Shown here: positions 33,101-44,121 of the stretch, one piece after another
Layout: each line of letters opens with the position of its first letter
Numbering within the stretch: position 1 is the stretch's first letter
From: Hofstenia miamia
Taxonomy: Eukaryota; Xenacoelomorpha; Acoela
Assembly (NCBI GenBank): GCA_004352715.1
Contig: SCFE01000061.1
Span: 1,595,550 to 1,659,549 of the forward strand
Direction of reading: 5' to 3'
Length of the DNA stretch: 64,000 bases
Notes under the pieces: model-generated
The model's input: the letters and a program-made list of their open reading frames with translations, nothing else
Told to the model about the DNA's origin: nothing
Databases searched by the model: none
Translations under genes and position numbers: made by a program

Positions 33101-35970
33101 GTTGCAGACGATGAGTTGTGAGAANTTCATTTCTTAAAAGGAAGTAAACACTGAAATATTTTTCATTTTTGAGCAGTTGGATAAGAAATCTTCGTTCATA
33201 CTACTTTATATTTTGGATCGTGCTAAACTTATTCATTATATCCATTAACAAAATAATTCATATTTAAAACTGATCACCTAGTCGTACTGATTTCATGGTT
33301 TTCTAATCGTTTTTCATTACATGCATGTAAGGCGTAGAAAATTAAAAAAGAGATTGGAAGACTAAGAATCGCTATGGGTAAATGTAAAGAAGAAAACAAA
33401 TAACTATAATATAAGTCATATTGCAGTTAGAACAGGTTGCATTTATCTCTGATTTGCAGACAATAGAGTAATATAAAACAAATTGAGTGATTGAAAGCTT
33501 AGTACACACGTTTCCAGTATATTAGCTTTGCTTTTGGGTGATATGGGGCAAAGTGTATTTATGTGGGAAACCTAATATAATTAACAATTTTTAGGCAGAG
33601 TTGACAGAAATGTGGGGCTTCGTGTTCTTTTCAAACTGCATTACTCGTATGATTGGTTCACAAATAGCAGCAATAATTTTAAATTATGTTGGACTGAGAG
33701 ATGTTATTATATTAGCTGGAGCTTTAAACTTCATAGGAAACTTTCTGATTTCATGTTGTGTGTCTCTAGATGCTATTGAAGTTTTTTATGTTGGCACAGT
33801 TCTTTCTGCCTTGGCATATGGTATATCACTCGTTACCGTCCCTATATACTTATCTGAAATCTCAACAGTTAAGAATCGAGGTTTAGTTTCATTGACATTT
33901 ATTCTAAATATAACCAGTGGAGTGGCCTTCTCATCTATTGTGGGATTTGATGGAATATTGGGTTCACAAAATCATTGGAATTATTTGTTTGAGATTCCGA
34001 TGTTTCTAAATCTCATTCAGATCATGGTTATATCAAGATGTCCTGAAAGTCCAAAATATCTATTGATAAAAAGGCAAAACTATGCAGCTGCTAAAAAGGC
34101 ACTCCAAGCAATCAGGCGAAATAAAAATGTTGATAAAGAATTAGATCTAATGATTCAAGAAAGAGACATTGAACAGTCAGGAAACAAGGTGACAAGATTG
34201 GAACTGATCCAAAACAGGTCCTTAAGGCCACGTTTGTGCATTGCTATTGTTACATTTGGATCGTTTGCAGTAAGTATTTTATGAATCTTTATTTTTAAAT
34301 GGACATTTTTGTATACAAGGGATAGGAGCGTAAATTGCAATCAGTGGCGTACGCATCGGGACATGATGAAAACCCCCGTCAGGTTTTCAAATGTGATTTT
34401 AACTGGCTAAATAAAAAAATTTTCGCTAAAAAATAAAAAGTTTAAGTCTAAGGTTGTGAAATGCATTTCTTAGGGTCTATTTTCTCAATTTTTCAAAAAT
34501 TTTCGCGAGGCTTTGCCCCGCTTTTGGTCATGTCTAACATGCACCCGTCAAAAAATCCTGCGTACGCCCCTGATTGCAATGCCAAAAGTTGTATTGAAAT
34601 AGATTTTATGATTATAAAGTTTCATATGCAATTCCAATTTTCTAGTTTTGAGTTCGGAATGAATTGCAATAAAAAAAATATGGGCAAGACATGAAGAAAA
34701 TGCAATAAATAGTGATTCAAAAAATAAAACCTTAAATTAACTTATCAAGTTCATGTTAGTTAATCTGCTAAGAATTAGTTGCAGACGATGAGTTGTGAGA
34801 ATTTTTTTGAGGTTGTTCTGATTCTTGAAATAAAAGCCTCCTTTGCACTAAATTCATCCTAATTTATTGAAATGTATGAACATTATATAGCCTTTATCTA
34901 ACAAACTCAATAATGATCATTCATATACACTGTGGGACATTTTTTTATTTCATTTGACATAAAAAGTCATGAAGCTTCAGACAGAAAAACAGTAGATATG
35001 ATTTTTCTCACATTTAAACTCAGGTGGAATTTCCAAAGGCTTCCACTATTTTTCCATGTGCAGGTACAATTAAATAGTTACACGAGAGCGGAGAGACCCA
35101 GAAGTGCCACTGCGTATACGTAGCAATGTCTTTGGGGGAAACTATTGGCAAGTAGGTTTCCAAATACCTTAAATTCCTATTTGGCGATTGTACTAAATAT
35201 TCGTAATTTTGTTTATGTACCAGTATCTACTCCAAGTGTAAAATGTTTTGGCTCTCTTCGAGAATATTTGTAAATGATTGTTAATTCAAACATCCTATAT
35301 ATTGTAAACCCTTTTTTACTACAATTATTCATAATTTTATAGATGCATAATAATATAATTTTAGCTTTCTGGAAACAACGTCATAAATGTTTATTCAACA
35401 AGTATTTTTGTAAATGCTGGATTTCCAAGAGAAACCGCTCAAGCAGTCACTATTGCCGCATTTATATTACGCGTAGTTGGCACTCTTGCAGCTGTTTTCC
35501 TCGTGGATAAAGCTGGCCGAAGACCATTGTATATCTGGGCACTCATCGGCATGTTCATATCTGCTGTCATCATTGCATCATGTTTAGAAATGGAGTCCCA
35601 AATAGGAAAATTGGCCGCATCATTGGCTGTTCTTACTTTTGTTATTTCAGTTTCTTCTGGACCTAATAGCCTTCCAATTTTGTTAATGTCGGAAATGTTC
35701 ACAAGCAATGCAAAAGCCAAGGCTATTTCTATTGCAACAGTATTTTCAGGTGTCATACAGGCAGTGTGGCAATTTCTTTTTCCTATTTTGAATCGACGTT
35801 TTGGAGCGAAAGTCTTTTTTATGTTTTCTTTGGTGCATATCAGCGTAGTTCTATTTGTTTGGAAGTATATTCCAGAAACAAAAGGAAAAACAATCATTGA
35901 GATCAACAAACACTTCGAAAAGAACTCAAAACCCAAGGCACGTAATAATATTAACATGCGTAGTTTTTAG
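29946..35970 (+). CDS. SLC2-type (GLUT-like) transporter, gene A
   Basis: Twelve-helix facilitator of the major facilitator superfamily, expected in the plasma membrane. Exons 29946-30176, 31918-32592 (assembled again at 33595-34269) and 35365-35970 give 503 residues, the usual GLUT length; all introns are phase 0. GLUT hallmarks in order: SGFAMGYSVGVLNQPSQYI (helix 1), YLSEIS, NRG, GFDGILGSQNHW, RCPESPKYLLI, LSGNN, DKAGRRPLYI, GPNSLP, IPETKGKT. The residues before LSG are F-A instead of GLUT1 Q-Q, and Arg337-equivalent (codon 35470) replaces GLUT1 Asn317. The most diverged member of the array. Substrate cannot be inferred as glucose. Confidence 0.9.
30177..31448. other. gene A intron 1
   Basis: No internal gene or element recognised. 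Confidence 0.5.
31918..32592 (+). CDS. gene A exon 2, first assembled copy
   Basis: 225 codons after TTTTTAG, opening AELTEMWGFVFFSNC and ending GSFA/GTAAGT. Covers helices 2-6 and the cytosolic loop with PESPKYLL. An identical copy lies 1677 bp on. Confidence 0.93.
32665..32895. mobile_element. hAT-type MITE in gene A intron 2, 231 bp
   Basis: Ends CAGTGGCGTACGCA and TGCGTACGCCCCTG are classic hAT terminal repeats (one mismatch), with a perfect 8-bp duplication ATTGCAAT at 32657-32664 and 32896-32903. No transposase. Confidence 0.95.
33595..34269 (+). CDS. gene A exon 2, second assembled copy (probably artefact)
   Basis: Same 675 nt and same predicted 225 residues as the first copy, within the 1676-bp block after the N at 33125. 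Using both would produce a protein with two N-terminal halves, so only one is expected in the transcript. Confidence 0.6.
34342..34572. mobile_element. same hAT MITE, second assembled copy
   Basis: Copy of 32665-32895 with the same ATTGCAAT flanks, inside the second half of the duplicated block. Not an independent insertion if the block is an artefact. Confidence 0.85.
35365..35970 (+). CDS. gene A exon 3
   Basis: 201 codons from LSGNNVINVYSTSIF to the stop TAG. Helices 7-12, DKAGRRPLYI and PETKGKTIIEI at the C-terminal loop. Position of GLUT1 Trp388 is Ile (GPNSLPI). Confidence 0.93.
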   Translation, partial: LSGNNVINVYSTSIFVNAGFPRETAQAVTIAAFILRVVGTLAAVFLVDKAGRRPLYIWALIGMFISAVIIASCLEMESQIGKLAASLAVLTFVISVSSGPNSLPILLMSEMFTSNAKAKAISIATVFSGVIQAVWQFLFPILNRRFGAKVFFMFSLVHISVVLFVWKYIPETKGKTIIEINKHFEKNSKPKARNNINMRSF

Positions 35971-38900
35971 AATTTTAGAATTTGATGATACGTTAAAGTT
36001 AACTTTTCCAGGATCAATTCAAATTACTGTATGTCAAGTAAATTTCTTAATTCTAGTAAGTAAATTAATTTCGGGTGTGGAATTGTTCAGTTCTATACAC
36101 CTAGAGTTGGACGAATTTGATATTATTTAGCTCCTAGTTTGGTTTTGTAAGAGCAAACCAATCCATAGCCAAAGCAAGGGACATTTGGACAAAAGTGCGC
36201 TTAAAATAAAAATGTTTTCATTTGCAACCAGTCCTGGAAACGGGTCAAACTTTTTGAACTCGACCCAAATTGTGTGTAGACACGATCGAATCATACCTGT
36301 CTTCATAAATTTGACCCAACTCAACCAAAACAAACACAAATATATGTGTTTTCATACATAACTAGCTAGCCAGTAGTGGGAAAATATATACCTTCCTATG
36401 CATTAGTTGTCATGTGACAAAACAGTTACATGTAACATATTATCTTCTGAACAAGCACCACTAATGATTGAAAACATATCAGTAACGATATATGCTAATT
36501 ATCATAAAATGATTTCAAAAATAAAAAACTTCAATATTTTAAACATCTTCTTGGCTTAGAAGGAAGAACTCTTCGTTACAATATTTCAAACTGTTATAAA
36601 TTATTTACTCTAGTGAGCCAGATTTTCATTTTTCTACAGCGTATTAACAGTTCTGTATTTTCAGTGCGAAAGTTAGAGAAGAAATGCAAATACTGTAAAA
36701 TATTCATAAATTTCGCAAAGGTTTTTTTAGTGTTGACTTAGTAATTAGACATTTGTATTACTAGATATCACGGCTAGGGGGTTAGGGTAGTACCCGTTTT
36801 TACAGGCCTTACTAGCTGGCATAGGCTGTTATAAGTGCTGGATGATAAAGCTCGGGTAAATTAATCCCTATAGTTGACGGAGATGTGAATATTTTACATT
36901 TCATTATTTAAAGCACTTTCCTAAATTGTTTGAACTTATTTATTTATACCAAGATACCAGAATAAAGCAAAGAAATTGCATTTGATGCTACCAGCACTAT
37001 CACCTCTAAAAGAAGTTGCCTGTTTGGTGGCAAATACAATTGACTTTTTTAGTTTTGCACATTTTTATTAAATTTGTGATAGTTTAAAGTTACAAATGCA
37101 TTAGTCTTTTTAAATTGCATCATGAATGTTTGAGTTATAGCTTTATATGTGAGAGCTATCAAAACTTATAAGCCTTTTACTCTCACAGCCCAGATTTACC
37201 TTACTACTAATTTTTTTCAAAAATTCGAGAATTCTAAGTCTCTGTATGTTAAATATTTTTGATGAATTCAGGATGCAAAAGTTATTCACTCTTCTCAGGA
37301 AATGTCTAAGCTCTATGCTTTGAATTACAACCCAATACAATTGTAACCAAGATTTATAAAAGTTCTGCAATGATATTATATTCTCAAATTCAGCGTTACT
37401 TTACTCAATAAAATTCATTCACTCACAGCAATTTCGTTTGGACAGCAGTTTTCAACAATTCATAGAATTTTGGCCAGTAATATAGAAGTAAAAATTAGAA
37501 GAGTTGAAAATGTTTATAACATATTTGACCTTGAAAAATCATTGAAGTATATAGATCATGGAATATTTGTCTAATATGTGAAAATTATTATTTTTATAAT
37601 TTCGATTTCACAACAATTTCATCAATTTTTTATCATCAAGTCATCAAAAAGTCATGAAAAAGTTTATACAATGGGTTAACTCTACTAGTGTTTACTATTT
37701 ATATAAATAATATTTTCAATTACATACATGTAAAGCATATGTAACAAGCAAATCATATTATGAATCTAGAAGTTAAGCAATGTCTATTTTCGAGAACATA
37801 ATGAAACAAAACTTTAAATATGTTGTAAAAGTTCAAAATCTAAATAATGGCAAACGAATTAAACCAAAGAAGGGAGCGATCCACAAAGTCTCTGGTCATG
37901 AAGAAGAAGTTTGAAAATCTTGAGTCATTTAATAAACTGAAAATCTTAGTAAGATGGTTGAAGTCTGATTATTTATTAACATTTTTCAGGTTGCATATGT
38001 ATTTTTTTGTAATATGCACAACATATACGTTTTCAATTTCACTTCTTAGCAACAATTTTTAAATACTATAGAGATTAACTGTTTTTTTATTAGTAGGTCA
38101 ATTGCCTCTTGGAATGCCTCAACGAAAAAGAAAATATTACTAAATGTAAAATATTTATAGTAGATTAAAATTATGTGAAAACTCAATGTATTCCAAGAAA
38201 ACCATTCAGGTAATGAGGCATTCGCAGGGTAAGCTACTGAATAGATCAGTGTACGAAACACGACAATCTGCCCAAATTTGTCCACCAATTAGCCCTTAAC
38301 CATAAATCGAGCCATGGTCACATACTTCTGGATAGCAAGGACACAAATAGATATGATAAATGGATTTTCAGAAGTAGCGGCTAATCCTATATTTACTATG
38401 AGTTAAAAATTGGCTCCACATTCATAAATCAATGGCCGCCTTATGCTTGGCTATTACTAAACATAAAATATTTTTGTAAGTGAACTAGACGGTTTATGCA
38501 AAACTATTAAAATTATGATATAAGAATATTCGTTAAGAACAGAAAACAACTACTTAGTACACATTACATGGATCCCAATATATTACGGCTCTAAATGTTT
38601 GTTTTTCTCAGAACACATACATACATATATTATGCATATTATGTGCACGCAATTAAATCAAGCTATTCCTAACAAAAACATAGTCTGAATACATGTTTAA
38701 GTAAGTAAAAAGTACCTCAATGTATAAGTTCTGGCGTGTCGACGTCAGGGAGCTTGACTATTTTTTGAAATCAAAGTCCATCATTCATTGAAAAAAGTTC
38801 TCTGCTATTATTAAATGATAAATACGGTAATCAACCATTACACGAAACATTGCATTAGACTGATACATAATCAAGAGGTGAGCATGTGAACCAGCCGTGG

Positions 38901-41835
38901 CCAACTATAGTCGGTGCAGTTATTCGGATTTTGCCTAGGCTTCTGTTCATTCGGTCGACGGCTGCATACTGCTAAAACTGCTGTTTTGCATTTTCTCAAG
39001 ATAGGCATAAGGGAGTTGACTGCAACCTGATGGTCTTCATGATAATTGACTAACAAATATTAATGTTAGTTTTCTTTACATAGATAAATCATCCATAAAA
39101 TATGTTAATATCCATATGAATATGATTTAAAAAACAATTGGTATGATTTAATTGTTTTGAACATTTCAAAAAATCCATTTAAAGGAATTTTCAATGGGTG
39201 AGAGGAATATATAAATGAACAGTACAAGAAAGCCCCTGACAAAATAATCACTATTTGCTATAATTTGTGTTCATTAGAAGAACACAATAAAAAATGCAAA
39301 CGTAAAAAACAACATCTAAATTTCCAGTTAAAAATTGTTCAGAAAAAAAGTTTTTTTGAAATCAAAACATAAACTGGTTAACTGGTTCTCATACTTTCTA
39401 AAAATTGTTTAGGAAGAATAATGTTTTGAGGTGTTGTTTTTTACTATGACAAATCGAATCATAAGAAATTTGGGATTTGATTAATATTGTAGACAACAAA
39501 AAATTTAATAATTTGAAAACTTTTAATGTACTAATGAAATGTACGTAAATTATCACACCTCAATCACAAACATTTATTAGCTGTTTGACCCATGCTTCGC
39601 TCGGGAAATGCATTCAAAAAAGTAGAAAATTTTCCCTGGTATATTTTCCCTCCCAACATAAGCTATACCTACAAAAACTGGGAAATGTTCCCTAAGCTAC
39701 CTGTACAAACAGGGCAATTCTCCCTAAAACAGCTGTAAAACTGTGAAAGCTGTTAAACAATAAGAGAAACTATGAAATCCCGCTTATATAAAGAAATGAA
39801 GTATGGGGACATTTAAATCAATAATTAGTTCACTAATTAAGTCATTGATTAAATGTGCCTACAACATTCAGGAGGTCATGGGGGTTACAAAAACATATGA
39901 TGTTGGTACCTAGGTCTAAGAGTTTTTGAGTTATAAGAGGAAAGCGCACACATTTTGCCCTTTATATAATATATTAACGAAGTTCAAACCGGCATTTCCG
40001 ATTCATTCACAAATGTATGTAGAGATCCAAAGTTCAACATCACAGTTGTAGATGGAGTTTGCAGAATTTATCAAAAAAATTAAAATTTTAATTCCGATTT
40101 CATTCCAATGAAATGGTTAATACAAATGGCATATTTCGGGATTGTTTGCTTTAAATAATCAATGATATTTTTTTGATTACATTGCTAATTACTTCATTAA
40201 TTCTCAGTGTTGATCTTTGAGATTCTGAATAACAAATATGCTTAATATCTTTTATGTTTTGACGCACTACTTTTATCAAAAAATCCATCCCACTTAGTTT
40301 TTGTTATATGCAAATGCACATAGGATTTTAGACTAAATCTATTGACATTATAAGAATTTTAGAGAACGCTGTCTTACATATGCACTATAGGTATTTGATG
40401 CAATAAATTAATTCATGATTGATAGACTTATGTATTTCATTTGGATGATTTAGGAACTCATGAATTCTCTGTTAAATTCTGAATGGAAGACGAGAAGTAA
40501 TTCGGGGGAAATATTTTACCACACATTCTAACTTTTCTCACCTTTCTGAAAATGTTAAAAAGTATCTCAAAATCCGATGTGGATGAGCCTGATGAATCAA
40601 ATAATCGTCGATCTCCCACTATTTATAATCCGTATGACGTTTTGCTGGTTACTGCTTATCGCAGGCCATGGAAGAAGTTGAACTATGTTTACAGTCATAA
40701 TGTCAATTTTTACAAATGAATTGTTCTTGTGTTCAAATAGAGGAACTAGGTGAAAGCCCCAAGCCTAATTAGAGATAATCGAAAAAATTCCATATTTTCT
40801 ATCTTTATTTGTAATGTTAGTCACTCAAAAGCATCATTTACTGAACCTGTTTCATGTAACCATAAAGCAAGAAATTTTTAATTAGAAATATCAATATTTT
40901 TCAAACCGCGTATTAGAAATATTTATGTTTATGCTCTAGGGGATTTTATCTAGACATCTTTCTCGCATGATTATATCACCATATATATATATATAAATAT
41001 ATATATATATACAGTATATATATGTATATATATTCTTAGTGAATCTGAAGCTGTAAATAATGATTTGAATTATTCATAGATGCAAATTACAAAGCATATT
41101 GGAAATTCCAAAGTCCATAATTAAGAAAATTACAATTGTAATTTTAAAATCTCTAAAAAGTTTTCATCTTGAAAATTTGGGGTCATGTTGATGAGAACAA
41201 ATATCTTTGGTCCAAGTTTAATATGGAGAAATATTCGATCAAATGCTGACAAAGCTTACCATTATTTACATTGAGCTTCAAAATATTTTTCAACTAATCT
41301 GTTGTTTATATTAAAATAAACACTCAAAACATCTGGAATGGGAACTATAGACTTGACAATACTTTTTACATCACTCAATTTCATACTAAAAATACAAGTA
41401 ATTTCGTCAAAATTATTTGGAAACTTTAAAAACCTCAAAAAATTGGAAACATTCAATTTTTACATAACTTGGCTTTGTAATTCAATCAATCCACTGCGCT
41501 CTTGTTGGAAATTCAACAAAAAATACATTTATAAGTCTTTATGTCTAGATTTCACAATTTTCGAAAAAATATTTTAATCCTCTTTATTTAATCATCTGTT
41601 TAATCTGTGAGTGCCTGTCCATAAGGGGAGTGTATTAAAAAAATTTTTCCTCTTTCATATTACAGAGAACACCTATATCTGTTTTTTCTTGATAAGAATT
41701 TTACTCTAATTTTGAGATAAATCTCAGTGTTATTTAATAGAGTAAATTTTGTTTTGTTTGTAATATTGTGTAATATTTATAAATCAATATTTGATCAAGC
41801 TTGAAAATGATTGCTTATTTAGATTTTGGTGGGAA
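35971..41835. other. intergenic A-B
   Basis: 5.9 kb without a recognised gene. 39570-39970 is less AT-rich and contains CCATGCTTCGCTCGGGAAAT, which looks like an element but has no boundaries I can define. 40979-41034 is a (TA)n run. From about 41270 on, the sequence resembles the DNA upstream of gene D (about 55470-56500), so the B-D duplication includes this flank. Confidence 0.5.
40979..41034. repeat. imperfect (TA)n microsatellite
   Basis: Mostly TATATA with single interruptions; includes ACAGTATATATATG. Confidence 0.9.
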
Positions 41836-42063
41836 ATGTCCACAAAACCTGTACGAGTTAAAATGGAAGATATGGAAGAGATTAGAGAAAACAAATCAAA
41901 ACAATCTTCTTTAACATTTACTTTTCTAGTTACTATGTTCAGCATCAACTTATCTGGATTTGTTATGGGATATTTGTTTGGTGTTTTTAAACAACCATCA
42001 CAATATATTCATAAATTTTTCTACAGAAGTATACATGAGCATTACAATAAAGTCACAACTGAG
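41836..42063 (+). CDS. gene B exon 1
   Basis: Starts at the first in-frame ATG (MSTKPVRVKMEDMEE). A second possible start is the internal MEDMEE. Donor GAG/GTACTT. Confidence 0.88.
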
Positions 42064-44121
42064 GTACTTTTCTTAGTAAAATTTCACTTCTTTTTTGTGG
42101 GATCTATATTTTGTCTAAATTTTCATTAAAGTGTTAATTGTAGTAGAATTTTGCATCATAGATTACCCATGGAAATGATATCAACTTAAACTTCAAAGTT
42201 CTTGTAAATTCTAATGGCTGAAAGCAAACTATATGTGTCATTTGCTTTTCAATAACAATTACCGATTGGCACTGCAACTATCAATTTGCATGATAGAGAG
42301 AAAATATCAAGCAATTTAACTTGTAATGAAAATGTTCTGCAAAAATTATGTCCAAAATGTATGCATTAAACTAGCAACAGAAATATTTTTTTTGAAATTT
42401 TGACATCACCTAAAATATGTATTATTTTGGAATTTGTAAGAAATTTAATGTTTACGTGACATCAATATTGTTAGAGAAAACGAGTTCAATATTTTTTATA
42501 GTTATAGTTTTATAGTACAATATTTATTTAAGAACTAAAAACCATATCATTTCGATTTTTAAGAAAGAAAATAATATTTATACTGTGCATAAATACATCA
42601 AAAAACTAATAAATTTGAAATTTAGGCTGAATTGACTGGAATGTGGGGCTTCGTGTTTTTTTCTAATAGCATATTTCGAATGATTGGTTCCCAAATATCT
42701 GCAGCTCTTCTCAACTTTCTCGGTAGAAAAGATGTCATAATTGTGGCTGCCTTGTTAAATTTTATGGCGAATTTTATTATTTCTTGTTGTGTGTCTTTAG
42801 ATTCAGTAGAAATGTTCTACCTTGGTACCGTAGTATTTTCTATTGCATTTGGCTTAACAAATGTTGCTTGTCCAATATATCTTTCTGAAATCTCGACAGT
42901 GAAGAACCGTGGAAGAGTTTCAATAACATTTATTTTAACTTTAACTACTGGAGTATTGTTTTCATCAATCGTGGGATTTGATAGCATTTTAGGATCGCAA
43001 ACTAGTTGGAACTATTTGTTTGAAATCCCCATGCTAATCAACTTTATTCAAGTACTTTTAATATCAAGATGCCCTGAAAGCCCAAAATATTTATTGATAA
43101 AGAAGAAAAAGTGCGCAGAAGCTAAGAAAGCATTACAAACGTTTAGACGAAATCCCAATGTTGATCAGGAGTTAGATCAATTGGTTCAAGAGAAGAATAT
43201 TGAGGAATCAGGAAATAAGCTGACGAGGAAAGAGTTGATACAGAACAAGACATTGAGACCACGCTTGCTTATTTCAATAGTCACAATGTTATCTCTTACA
43301 GTAAGTATATATTTATAAAATGCTCTTCATAAATTTAATTAAATTTCTTGAACCTGAAAAATCAAGTAAGTACACCTTATGTGGAAGTCACTGAAATCAA
43401 TAATTACGGCAAAGTAAAATCTAAGCGTTACAGAATTATGGAAGTCCATAATTTGTAACAGTAAAAAAATTTTATTGTCATGTATACAAATATTTAGTGA
43501 ATAATTTTTTAGCTCTCTGGAAAAAACGTGATAAACATATATTCCAAAAGTATCTTTATAAACGCAGGATTCCCAAGAGAAATCGCACAGAGTGTGACAA
43601 TTGGTGCATTTTCCTTACGCGTAATGAATACCATAATAGCAGTGGTATTAGTGGATAAAGCAGGAAGAAAGCCGTTGTATATTTCATCACTCATTGGTAT
43701 GTTCATCTCAACTGTCATTATTGGATCGTTTTTGGAGATGAAGTCACAAATTAGGAGAAGGGGTGCATCTTTATCAGTACTCACTTTTGTGATTGCTGTT
43801 GCTGTGGGCCCCGGCAGTATTCCAATGATATTAATCTCAGAACTATTCACAAGCAATGCAAACGCAAAAGCAGCTTCCATAACTGCCATTTTCTCGAACT
43901 CTCTACGGGGCATAAAGATATTTTTTTTTCCAATCTTAAATCGCCTTTTTGGGGAAAGTGTTTTCTACATGTATTTATGTATACACATCGTTTGTGCAAT
44001 CTTTGCATGGAAATACATTCCTGAAAATAAAGGAAAAACAATACTGGAGATCAGCAAATATTTTAAAAAGAGATCAAAAAAAAATAAAAAACATGGTTAC
44101 GTTCATGTGTCTAATTTTTAA
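41836..44121 (+). CDS. SLC2-type transporter, gene B
   Basis: Exons 41836-42063, 42626-43300 and 43513-44121; 76 + 225 + 202 = 503 residues. Same architecture as A, C and D and a close paralogue of C and D. Intact frame and splice sites, but it has changed positions that A, C and D agree on: GYLFGVFKQPS versus GYSVGVLNQPS, PENKGKT versus PETKGK, NRLFG versus NRRFG, SFLEMKSQIRRR versus SCLEMESQIGRM. This suggests relaxed or altered selection on B. Sugar-contact residues are replaced as in the other copies. Confidence 0.9.
42626..43300 (+). CDS. gene B exon 2
   Basis: 225 codons, AELTGMWGFVFFSNS to LSLT/GTAAGT; includes LGRKDVIIV, YLSEIS and RCPESPKYLLI. Confidence 0.93.
43513..44121 (+). CDS. 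gene B exon 3
   Basis: LSGKNVINIYSKSIF to KKHGYVHVSNF-stop. The intron before it is only 212 bp. Contains the altered PENKG motif. Confidence 0.93.
   Translation, partial: LSGKNVINIYSKSIFINAGFPREIAQSVTIGAFSLRVMNTIIAVVLVDKAGRKPLYISSLIGMFISTVIIGSFLEMKSQIRRRGASLSVLTFVIAVAVGPGSIPMILISELFTSNANAKAASITAIFSNSLRGIKIFFFPILNRLFGESVFYMYLCIHIVCAIFAWKYIPENKGKTILEISKYFKKRSKKNKKHGYVHVSNF

Larger units (their letters stand above)
31449..34801. repeat. 1676-bp tandem block split by one N (probable assembly artefact)
   Basis: 31449-33124 and 33126-34801 match at offset 1677, including intron, exon 2 and a MITE, with no difference seen. A lone N at 33125 joins them. Boundaries coincide with no repeat or duplication signature. 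Confidence 0.9.

Noticed and set aside
36070-36340. TAGAGTTGG and GACCCAA-rich text resembling a MITE
   Set aside because: No matching opposite end and no duplication.
43509-43913. Long antisense ORFs over SLC2 exon 3 (also 35439-35957, 48974-49402, 59019-59333)
   Set aside because: Mirror frames of conserved exons; they recur because the exons are paralogous.
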